Below, in pieces: positions 46,901 to 55,800 of a DNA stretch of 64,000 nucleotides. A program made the position numbers and the translations under genes. The DNA comes from Siphlonurus alternatus (Eukaryota; Arthropoda; Insecta; Ephemeroptera; Siphlonuridae). Numbering within the stretch: position 1 is the stretch's first letter; every line of letters begins with the position of its first letter. The DNA is taken from the NCBI GenBank assembly GCA_949825025.1, contig OX463782.1:36729951-36793950 (forward strand), read 5' to 3'. The notes beneath the pieces were generated by a model. That model searched no databases, had not been told where the DNA came from, and saw only the letters and a list, made by a program, of their open reading frames with translations.

Positions 46901-48526
46901 GCGTTACTTTTAAATAACTATAATTACAAGTTACAGTATAGGCCAGGAAAACAGCACGGCAACGCGGATCTTTTCAGTAGATTGCCGTTGGAAGGAACAA
47001 ACGAGCCCGTCGAGGAAGACTCGGAGACTGTGCTACTCCTTGAAGAAGCACCGCAAGATTCACCATTGACGGCCGCGAGCATCGCGGAGGTCACCAAGAG
47101 CGACCCCGTGCTGTCGCGCATCATCAGAGCCGTACTGCACAGTGAGGAGCGATCAAATCTCTCTGCGGAGCACGATCCATACGTGCGGCGTTATGCGTCT
47201 TTGTCCGTAAGTCGAGGTTGCTTGCTTCTAGGAGATCGCGTCGTGGTGCCGCCATCGCTGCGAGATAATGTTCTACAGCTGCTGCACCGCACACATCAGG
47301 GCATCGTAAAGATGAAGGCTATTGCACGTAGTTACGTGTGGTGGCCGTCAATTGACAAGGACATCGAGAATCTCGCTCGCGCCTGCGAGTCATGCGCTCG
47401 CAACGCCAAAAACCCCCCACGATCAAAGGTCATCCCGTGGTCGGTACCAGAGCGACCTTGGTCAAGAATACATATAGATTATGCCGGTCCAAAATTCGGC
47501 AAAACATTTCTGGTGGTCGTAGATTCTTATTCCAGGTGGATTGAGGTCGAAGAGACGGGAGGTTCATTGTCTGCTGAAACTACAATTAGATTGTTACGTA
47601 AAATGTTCGCAACTCATGGTGTACCTGATGAACTCGTTTCAGACAACGGCCCGGCATTTAGGTCAGATTTGTTTGCTAAATTTTTACAGGACAACCTCAT
47701 AAAACATCATAGAGTAGCAGAGTACCAGCCAGCCTCGAATGGCTTAGCTGAAAGAGCTGTCCAAACATTCAAGCAAATGTTAGACAAAGTTCCAGTCGAG
47801 GCATGGCGAAAAGAACTCAGCAACATCCTCTTAACATTGCACACCTCGCCATGTGAGTCCACGGGACTGTCGCCCGCCGAGCTGATGATGGGCCGTAAAT
47901 TACGGACAATGCTGGATAAGCTACATCCATACTCGGCGAGAGTACAACAATTAAAAAGGGAGGAAAAGGCTCTCGAAAGTGTACAGCACGATCAGCCGGA
48001 ACGTCACTTCGTTGAGGGAGATCGTGTCTGGTATCGCAATTATCTAGGACGTAGAAAGTGGCTCGAGGGTACTGTGATGTGTGTTAAAGGTCCTCGAAAT
48101 TACGTATTACGCTCAGTGGAGGGTAACGTAATTAAACGTCATATAGATCAGATGCGTTTGTTACAGGAGAATCATAACGAGCGAGCAGAAGCAGCGCAAG
48201 CAACAGAGAATGCTACTCATAACAATGTTGCACAACGCTCATGCTATTCTGCAAGTGTTGCAGGTACACCTCGAGGCGACCGAGATGTCAGTGGAGCGCG
48301 GAGCGCGGGACCGCCATCGCAACGCGATGCCATTGCCGTGGTGCCGGGCGCTGCCAAAGCAAAGGCGCGCCAGCCTCCGCTCGCCGCTCACTCGCACACT
48401 CAGTCGCTGCAGCCACCACCGCCTCCATACGCGGGGGCCGCTGCCAGTGCAAAGCCTGAGCCGCCTGACAGTGGCGGAATGGGACTTCGGCGCTCGAGAC
48501 GTCAACGCAAGTTACCCCCAAGATAA
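43970..48526 (+). CDS. gag-pol: Gag-Pol polyprotein, single ORF, 1518 aa
   Basis: ATG at 43970 (MSDSEQSAAQ) is the first in-frame Met after the LTR. Residues 15-60 are a Gln/Glu/Arg helical stretch. Two CCHC knuckles lie at 312-325 (CYRCGLANHRADRC) and just after (CGFCLRVGHKEQVC). Protease DTGA is at 448-451. RT: KLDLARAF, LPFGLTSSP, YYDD at 732-735. RNase H: ACDAS at 880, TDHKPLL. Integrase: H-H near 1105, CESCARN, catalytic Asp1170 (HIDYAG), Asp1225 (SDNGPAF) and Glu1261 (LAERAV), with 35 residues between the last two. The C-terminus is Pro/Ala-rich. Gag fused to Pol without a frameshift, two CCHC knuckles and 5-bp duplications fit Mag/K02A2.6-like Gypsy elements of animals. Confidence 0.95.
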   Translation: MSDSEQSAAQAARTRAQAAAMEKQQQEAAEAARLAEQERQRQADEERQRQAEADRTARESITAELVRNLAALSALGGFTVPGQAQASGNVVMGASNFSEYSHGGAETWEVYIEQLECFFRAKRIVDEDTRKNTLLTVMGKTNYLQLRNLCMPRKPFELTYDECVKILSKFYDPLPNIWVSRNSFCTRTQKPNETFSSFLAALNGLSEHCNFDSLEQALVGQVLSGMKDDKLKEQILQIPDLTFKKLQDKAMAVEAARSNVLKFQKPNQVEESEAVHKVASRKPASHQGQHRNAEATPGTSSHHAAAGNAHACYRCGLANHRADRCFHKNATCGFCLRVGHKEQVCMVKKNHSKQKQNEAAAASAGRGTRPPGSRGGPGGHSGTGGRSGQKGRGKQSAHYCEEEQEEPPARPQQPERQSHLFSTRSGENESQIMLSVNIENKPINFEVDTGAGHSIIGYDSFVTNFSNHKLQNCNIKLQTWTKQELEIAGKINVKYKINNKNTSLPLIVMKNAGPNLLGRNWFKALNISLNIPDAVHNMSSTDHQQQLPPEIADFADVFRPELGKYTGPPAHIELVDGAEPVLRPPRQVPYAKEERAHAALDLLVQEGSHLPVPRPEWGTPVVYVEKPDGSVRVCGDYSGTVNPLCKKDVFPMTTVNQILDKLAGGKYFVKLDLARAFLQITVDEPTSHILTVNTTKGAFRPTRLPFGLTSSPAIFQRIMESLLSGLKGTGVYYDDLLIQGSTKEEVWTRTRAVLERLQSVGLRAKLQKCIFAATELDFVGYHISDSGVSPTKDKVEALVDMPSPTNVEQLQSVLGYINYYDRFLPNKATMFKPLYDLLKVGAAWTWGPEQEQALTYVKQIMSSDAVLVHYDPNLPLVLACDASSYGVSAVLSHIVKNSNGTVERPITHASRTLRPSEKNFAQIDREALSIKFGIEKFHMYLSGQPEFNIITDHKPLLGIFRPNKPLLDVMSQRMTRYALLLNNYNYKLQYRPGKQHGNADLFSRLPLEGTNEPVEEDSETVLLLEEAPQDSPLTAASIAEVTKSDPVLSRIIRAVLHSEERSNLSAEHDPYVRRYASLSVSRGCLLLGDRVVVPPSLRDNVLQLLHRTHQGIVKMKAIARSYVWWPSIDKDIENLARACESCARNAKNPPRSKVIPWSVPERPWSRIHIDYAGPKFGKTFLVVVDSYSRWIEVEETGGSLSAETTIRLLRKMFATHGVPDELVSDNGPAFRSDLFAKFLQDNLIKHHRVAEYQPASNGLAERAVQTFKQMLDKVPVEAWRKELSNILLTLHTSPCESTGLSPAELMMGRKLRTMLDKLHPYSARVQQLKREEKALESVQHDQPERHFVEGDRVWYRNYLGRRKWLEGTVMCVKGPRNYVLRSVEGNVIKRHIDQMRLLQENHNERAEAAQATENATHNNVAQRSCYSASVAGTPRGDRDVSGARSAGPPSQRDAIAVVPGAAKAKARQPPLAAHSHTQSLQPPPPPYAGAAASAKPEPPDSGGMGLRRSRRQRKLPPR

Positions 48527-48858
48527 CCCGTGTAGTTAAGCTTAAATCACAAAATTGTGATAACATTGTTTGTTCAGAGTTATTCCCAACAGCCGAAACG
48601 GCTATAAAGATTTTTGTAAGTTATAAGTTACATTACTCCAATTACTCTCATTATCTTAAGTTAAATTAAAAATAAGTTCATTTTCAATTAACTTAAATAT
48701 TATTTTTATTACGCAAATTTATTATGATACCTTTCCGTTTATAAGTTAGTAAAAAATAATAATACTCTTAATATTTTCTTGTTTTTGTTTAAGCCGAAAC
48801 GTTTCATAAAAGTTTGCTATTTTGTGTAAGTGTTGCATTAATTAAAAAAAGGGAGGAT

Positions 48859-49210
48859 TGTGACATATGTATATGTTATGTTAGTGTTTGCATAAGCGTC
48901 TTAAGTCAGACGTATATTATACCTTTCAAAGCAACGCGCCTTTATAGGAGCTCCCTTTCTCCCCGCTCCTACCTGACTTTCTATTCCCCGCTGCCGCCTA
49001 CTTTCCCGTCATTCCTTCTTATCACCTCACTTGCTCTCCGAAACTAGATACAGCCTAACGTAGTAGCCAAGTGCTCTAACTATTATATTTTGTGTAACTC
49101 GTGTGAGTAATAAATAGAACGTGTGCTAAACTATATTCTATAATTTATAAAATAGATACCTATCCAAAGTAATATATAAAATATTATTTCTTGATATAAA
49201 ATATATAACA
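48859..49210 (+). repeat. 3' LTR of the Gypsy element
   Basis: Same length and, by eye, same sequence as 43557-43908; preceded by the polypurine tract 48844-48857. Confidence 0.95.
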
Positions 49211-49730
49211 ACAAAAATGTGTAGTGTCCATCCTGGCTGAGGTTTCCACGTTTCCCTCAGTCGCAGGCAAGATTCTTTCCCTTAGCCAAGAAGGATGAGA
49301 TGAAAAAACGTTTGATCTGGACAGAACCGGCAACACTGTAAGCTTTCCGGTTTCTTCTGATTAAAAAGTCCCCCTTTCGAATTTTGCTTTCCGGTTTCTT
49401 CTGATTAAAAATTCAATTAAGTCCCCCTTCCGATTTTCGCTTTCCGGTTTCTTCTGATTAAAAGCCCCCCTTACGTTTCGCTTTCCGGTTTCTTCTGATT
49501 AAAATCTTCTATCTAGGGGTCATATAAACTTGGCAACGTTTTCACGTTTTTTCACTCTCATTATTCTGGGCTGTAAGTCAGATTACGCAGGCAAATGCTG
49601 GAATGGATTGCAAGGCCATGGCCTGCCCCGTTCAAGAAGAGCCAGCAAAACGCTCAAGTTAGGGTTTCGGAAGGTTTGGGGTTTCAAAGTAGTATGTAAT
49701 TAGTAAGTAGAAGTGCCCAATAGAGTTTAA
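49211..49730 (+). mobile_element. 5S-SINE, right part, with an internal minisatellite
   Basis: GTCCATCCTGGCTGAGGTTT continues the SINE cut at 43556. The tail TGGAATGGATTGCAAGGCCA and CAAGTTAGGGTTTCGGAAGG resumes after an insert at about 49283-49560 holding four copies of GCTTTCCGGTTTCTTCTGAT (starts 49342, 49386, 49439, 49480). Confidence 0.75.
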
Positions 49731-50285
49731 AAATAATAAAAATAAGGGGAAAATAGAAGTTCTGAAAACACATCCATGTATATCGACTTAAATTTTGTTT
49801 TATGCTTGATCAAAAATAGAACCTCACAAAATTACAATGATTAGTAATTTTTTTTTTTTTTTTTATTTCATTTTAAATAAACATGATACATTTCATTTAT
49901 ACAAAAAGACATTTATACCTCAATGAGCTAAAGCTCGAGAAGAGGAATGAAAATTTTGTTTCATCTGGAAAAAAAAAACATGATGACAGAAATATTTCAC
50001 TACATAATTAACAATAACAATTTAGTTAAGAAAAAAAGTTGATGTAGCTTATTCATAATTATTCATTGTTGTTTGAGGCATCAATGAAAATGTTAAAATT
50101 GTTTCACTCGCACGCAGGATAAAGGAAATAAATTTGAAGGATTGATACATCGGATTTCCATGCACCTCCTGCTTGATTATTTATGTCTCTTTTGTCCTCC
50201 AGAGTCTGTTTATTGACCGAGTTTCTCAGCAAGACGTAATAATTAGTAACATATTTAATTATATATAACATCCACATTAAATGAA
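49731..50285. other. no gene seen
   Basis: AT-rich, with a T-run at 49850-49864; no repeat matched elsewhere. Confidence 0.5.
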
Positions 50286-50455
50286 TGGCGCTGAAGCGTT
50301 GTTCCTATACCAGGCCTCCGGTGACAGAAGGCGGTTGGCTTTGGCTGCTCGCTGCGAAGCCCCGGTGAGTAGGAAGGTCGCGACGGTGAGCGCTGAAGGG
50401 TCTGGGCGTGAGCCTGCCTGGAGCCGCCGTCGTCGGTGCAGATCTTGGTGGTAAT
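50286..50455. other. GC-rich island, possible exon or promoter
   Basis: A ~170-nt GC-rich block in AT-rich DNA. On the plus strand ATGGCGCTGAAGCG opens a short frame that reaches CCCCG|GTGAGT, a good donor, near 50366. It could be an upstream non-coding or first exon of the receptor gene at 52.9 kb, but nothing ties them together. The minus strand is also open across it. Confidence 0.25.
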
Positions 50456-50564
50456 AGTAAATACTCCGATCTTACACCAACCGATCAACACGTATAGTAA
50501 ATTAACATTGTAAAATTAATTTTAAAAAAAACTACTAACAAATGAATTGTAATAATATATTAGG

Positions 50565-50727
50565 TCTGTTCGTAAACCCTACTCGGTGTACTCTGAGCAT
50601 GCAAGTTTACGAACAAAAATCGTGACGTCATCTGCACTGAACTACCTACCCCACCTTCTGACCTGGAGTAAGAAATTAGGGGCAAGGTAAGGTGCACACC
50701 GAGTAGGGTTTACGAAAAAAAATTATC
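50565..50727. mobile_element. foldback MITE P
   Basis: GTTCGTAAACCCTACTCGGT and its mirror ACACCGAGTAGGGTTTACGA; about 160 bp. Confidence 0.85.
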
Positions 50728-50867
50728 TTTCAATTCATATATATTACAATATAATATATTATTATTATACCATCCCAAATCGTTATTGACTTTACCTTTA
50801 ACCATATATTGTAATATAGCACTCACATTATATAGCATAATAATATAGCTCATTATTATTATTATTT

Positions 50868-51255
50868 TTTTAATGAAACCCTATTGGGCACTTCTACTTA
50901 CTAATTACATACTAGTTGAAATCTTAACCTTCCGAAACCCTAACTTGAGCGTTTCGCGGGCTCTTCCGGAACGGGGGCGGCCAAAGCCTTGCAAAATCCA
51001 TCCCGGCATTTGCCTGCGACTGAGGGAAACGTGGAAACCTCAGCCAGGATGGACGCTACAGTTTTTGTCAATGAACCGGAAGTGCAATGGTCTAAAGCCA
51101 GGGGAACCACATAGTGGAAAAGTGCAACGATTTTACCCCTGGGTGAGAAACGTGGTTTTTGTTGAAAATGGTCACCCATCCAACTACTAACCACTCTCGA
51201 CGTTGCTTGACTTCGGTAATCTGACGAGACTCGGTCAATCGCACTGCACCATACC
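50868..51255 (-). mobile_element. 5S-SINE, nearly complete
   Basis: On the minus strand: GAGTCTCGTCAGATTACCGA, AGTCAAGCAACGTCGAGAGT, GGTTAGTAGTTGGATGGGTG, ACC (5S head), then the body and the tail CAATAGGGTTT. The head matches that at 43368. Confidence 0.85.
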
Positions 51256-51650
51256 TCCCAAAGCTCATAATTTTGGTAATCAGATATCGCTCATTATTCC
51301 GGATGGTATAATATATGACAAGGTCAATAAATGTTATTGTTGCTGTATTCTTCGTTTCCATACAAACTGCAGTAACCGCAAGTTTTACCTCCTCAACGTT
51401 TCAAATATGTGTCATGACCTTGAAGCTCACATCCCGACAATAACTGTCTATACATCATAGTTGCATCCTAATATGCATCCTGACAATAATTATCTATATG
51501 TTCACACTTTTTGAGTCTCTCAGTTTTATAAGTAGCAAGCGTGCTGTTGGCTGCTCAAACTGAAATTCGTAAGTATATAGTTTAAAAAAAATTATTGTGT
51601 TTTCATTGCATATTTTCATACTATAAAATATAAATGATTGTGGGATACAT

Positions 51651-52070
51651 ATATTATATTATATTATGTTATGTTATGTTATGTTATGTTATGTTATGTT
51701 ATGTTATGTTATGTTATGTTATGTTATGTTATGTTATGTTATGTTATGTTATGTTATGTTATGTTATGTTATGTTATGTTATGTTATGTTATGTTATGTT
51801 ATGTTATGTTATGTTATGTTATGTTATGTTATGTTATGTTATGTTATGTTATGTTATGTTATGTTATGTTATGTTATGTTATGTTATGTTATGTTATGTT
51901 ATGTTATGTTATGTTATGTTATGTTATGTTATGTTATGTTATGTTATGTTATGTTATGTTATGTTATGTTATGTTATGTTATGTTATGTTATGTTATGTT
52001 ATGTTATGTTATGTTATGTTATGTTATGTTATGTTATATTATATTATATTATATTATATTATATTATATT
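51651..52070. repeat. pentamer satellite ATATT(3)-ATGTT(74)-ATATT(7)
   Basis: ATATT x3 (51651-51665), ATGTT x74 without a visible error (51666-52035), ATATT x7 (52036-52070). All frames are open by accident (MLCYV repeats); not coding. Confidence 0.98.
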
Positions 52071-52148
52071 ATATACAATGATAAGTATTAACTATTAAAA
52101 TATTAAATCACTTGCACTGCTTGTATAAAGTCATATTAATGGATAACC

Positions 52149-52190
52149 TGATTTTTTTTTATTGCAGAAATGAATAGAAGGCACCAAATA
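52149..52190. mobile_element. single terminus of an ATTGCAG-family MITE
   Basis: TTTTTTTTATTGCAGAAATG followed by AATAGAAGGCACCAAAT; no partner arm nearby. Confidence 0.7.
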
Positions 52191-52862
52191 TAAAGGTATA
52201 TCCGAATGTATTTTTTTATATTTATTTTAATATTTTAATGATTTTAACCTCTTATAGCTATTATATTTCTATGCATCTTTTATTTCATGTTGTTAATAAT
52301 TTATCATTCCTCGTCCGGACAAATGAGCTATTTGCTTTATTATACATTTAACCACATATAAGTGATGAATTTCATTTTTATACATTTTGGGTAGCACGGA
52401 GATGTCTGAAGCCACCCCAAAGATCTTCGGGATGTAGGCAAAAAACCCTAAAATCCTATGATGTGTGGGTTAACGTAACACACATGCAACATCTGTTTTT
52501 TTAATAATAGTTTTGGTCATCAAATATATTTTTACTTGCTTTGGTTCTTCTTGTCACCGTTTATGACAAAAAGATTATATAGAAATTATGCGAACAGCAA
52601 GGAGCAATTAATTTCGAGATTACTTTAGCACGTATGCTGCTGACAATGTTTTGCCTACACAATCGTGACGTCATACTTTATTATGACGTATGGTGAAAGA
52701 CCCGTAAAGTTGCGCTCATCTGATATAATCAAATAGCTCATTATTGTGCATGAATTTTGGTATGTATAAGCATATCGCATTATTTCGGACAAGGGACGAT
52801 AATTATGTAAAACATCTTTTCTGTGTTAATGTAATCATCTTTTGCATGCTCGTTTCCTTCAG

Positions 52863-55800
52863 ACCGCCATGCTTCTCATCTTGCTGCTGCTGGCGCCTTC
52901 AATTCTCGCCGTGACGCCTCCCCCGCTCTACAAGTGCTGTCCTCACGGCTACGCACTGAACGACTCGGTGTGTGTCAAGCACTTCACGCCACAGCCCGAT
53001 GTCTCGTGGTTTCCTCGCCCGGCGATTGCAGCCTCGTCGCCCGACATCAAGTCTTTCACCATCGCCCCTGAAATAGAGCCGGGGAGGGATTTCTTCGAAC
53101 CATGTGACACATCTCTAGCTGAGTTTAAGTATGAATTAAGTCTAGCATTAACACTAGGGGGGGGGGGGGGGTTGAAACGAACACATCTTCATGTACTCTA
53201 TTTATAGTTAATTTTATAAAATTTAACCCTGCATTATTGTATTTAATTGTGTAGAGTGTTATTTTTTCTTCAGATATGCATTCAGAAATTCAATACTTAA
53301 GGGATTGAAACAATAAAGAGTTTACATTGTATAATATTAAATCTCTGGAAACACCAACGTTATCAATTTAAGTGTTCAGCACTATGATTGCTTAATAAGT
53401 GCCTGCCATGATTAAAAGATAAAGCTATATAGTTTTGCACTATGGAGTATATCGACCTCATTTTTTTATTGCAGAAATGGAAAGAAGGTGCAAAGTTATG
53501 TTACCCTGATTTTTTTTTCAGATTTTTTAGAACTCAGGAAGTATTTTCAAAAAATTATTGAAGTCCTTTCGTGACGTCACGCGGCGGTAAGTCCTATCTT
53601 TTTCTTAAAGAGTGGCGTCTCGTGACGTCACAAAAAAAAATTTCAATAATTTTTTTAAAAATACTTCCCGGGCTCTGAAAAATCTGAAAAAAATCTTGTT
53701 AGCATAACTTTGCACCCTCTTTCTATTTCTGCAATAAAAAAAATAAGGTCGATCATACTAGCTCCATTGGCGTCATAAAGTTATAGTGCGAACCTAGTGG
53801 ATAACTGCTGGAACTACGTGCGTCTGGCGAGGATTCCTGTATATTATTAACATTGTAAAATCATGTAAATGCTCCGTCAGCAGCCACAGCATAATTTTAC
53901 AGAAATGACAACACCATAATTAGTTGTCAAATACTTTCGGACAAGTATAAAAAATATTTCAACTTTGTAAATGATTTCTTTCCTAAAATTTTGATAATTT
54001 TTGTGATTCTCCCCATGCTATAGGTTTTGCCGTATCCTCGATGCAAAGAGCAAAATTTTCAGACGTCAGCTCCATCTCTTGGTCCTTTATGTATTCTATA
54101 CTTCTTAAATTGTTTCTTGTCTTTGGTTTGTGACGTCACGAACATTTTTCTTTGTCCTACAATATCAATAGTAATGCAAAAATAACGAGAACTATAAGAG
54201 GGGGAGGGGGGAAGGGGAGCGCGGGAGGGGTCTTTTATCTGGAGAAAAGTAGTACCTGATTTCGCCACCAAGGTAATTAAAGGTGCTTTTCCATGGAGCG
54301 ATGTCAAGCGGGGTTTGGCGGGGCGAGAAAAGCGCACTTGCTTCAATCTGGTATGACGGCCATGTAGACGATAAATCGCTCCTCGCGAGGCGAGGAAATC
54401 CTGAGCTTCTTATTGGCTGCGGCACGTGATTATCTCGCTTTTCCCGTTCCATGGAAATGCACCTTAATGCATGACATTGTTGGCGCTAGTCAGCACATCT
54501 ATCACGTGTTTTTCTATTGCACAGACATTACCCACAATACTTTGCTTACAAACAACGTTCAGAAGACTGATATACACCGAATGCGCAGTAAATGCTCTTC
54601 ATTTTCTAAAACTACGTTGCAGATACCACACGATCGGACTGGACTCGGAACAGAAACTGCACGTGACGCACGAGGGCGAGCTGCATGTGACAGATGGCAG
54701 CACCGTCGTGTTCTCCAGCTACACGTGGTGTGTGGACCACGTGGTGAACGACGAGGGTGATCTCGCGGGCACGCGCATCTTCTCGTGTCCGTGTCTGCGC
54801 AGGACGTGCGTCTCGCTGTGTTGTGAGTCGAACGAGCTCATTGACTATGAGAGGCGAGTTTCACACAAAATGTTATTTTAGACATTTTGGGGTCATTGAC
54901 ACTGCGTTCATGTATTTCCAATACCCAGCTGGTTTCAGGTCGAAATTTTTATAGTATAAAGGAGTTACAAGTATTATCTAAAATTGATTAAGAATGGATT
55001 GCAAGGCCGTGACCTCTCCAGTCAAAGCCCTGTAATTCATCCTGGAATTGCCTGTGAATGAGGGAAACGTGGAAACCTCAGCTAAGACGCTACAGCTTTT
55101 GTTACTGAGCCGGAAGTGCTGTGATATGAAGCCATGCAGGGGTGGAAAAGCACAATGATTTTTTTTGTTGAAAATGGTCATCCATCCAGCTATTTACTAA
55201 CAACGCTTGGCGTTGCTTGACTTTGGTGATCTAACGAGATTTGGTCAAAACACAAATTATTTTAATTACTAAAATTATGCCTCCCTGATGATTTTGTATG
55301 ATGATCATACAAAATCTGGTTAAATCATATTTAATGGCATGCCAATTAAACGTACGTTACACAAAAAGTAATGACAATCTGATCAATGCCCACTGTATCA
55401 AGGCCTGCGCACTGCAAAGCGCGCGAAACAAAATAGTAGTCCACCCCATTTGCTATAGCATTGTAAAATTCAAATTAAATCCAATAGAAATAAATTTTTC
55501 TTGATATTTTCACACCCCAGGCATAATTTCTAAACCCCTTATCTTGCTGTGTGTAAAGTTTCAAAATTTTAGAATCACTCCTTCCATGAAAATTTCAGAG
55601 TGAAATTAGCATGTAACTCAATGGGAAATTGAAACTCTAGGACTACTATTTCAAAAAACAATCGAGATCGATATTATAGTGCGCAGCTAGGCCTTGATAC
55701 AGTGCATATTGATCAGATATATCGGATGCGATTCACGAAGAAGTTTATAGCCATCAGGTTTCTAACCACGTTTAGCTTAACCACGTTTAACTAGGTGGTT

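Larger units (their letters stand above)
43557..49210 (+). mobile_element. complete Ty3/Gypsy retrotransposon, 5654 bp
   Basis: Two 352-bp LTRs (43557-43908 and 48859-49210) begin TGTGACATATG and end ATATAACA. No difference between them was seen when read side by side. The 5-bp duplication ACAAA lies at 43552-43556 and 49211-49215. The purine tract is AAAAAAAGGGAGGA (48844-48857). After the 5' LTR comes AATTGGCGACGAGGA, the place of the primer-binding site. One uninterrupted Gag-Pol ORF lies between. All parts needed for movement are present, so this is a very recent insertion. Confidence 0.95.

Noticed and set aside
45009..48566. Antisense and +1 ORFs inside Gag-Pol
   Set aside because: Shadows of the GC-rich coding frame.
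51634..52098. Long open frames of MLCYV repeats
   Set aside because: They are the ATGTT pentamer array read in three frames; no start context, no non-repeat sequence.
54413..54954. Extended plus-strand ORFs around receptor exon 2
   Set aside because: They run into intron sequence; only 54623-54853 joins in phase with its neighbours.
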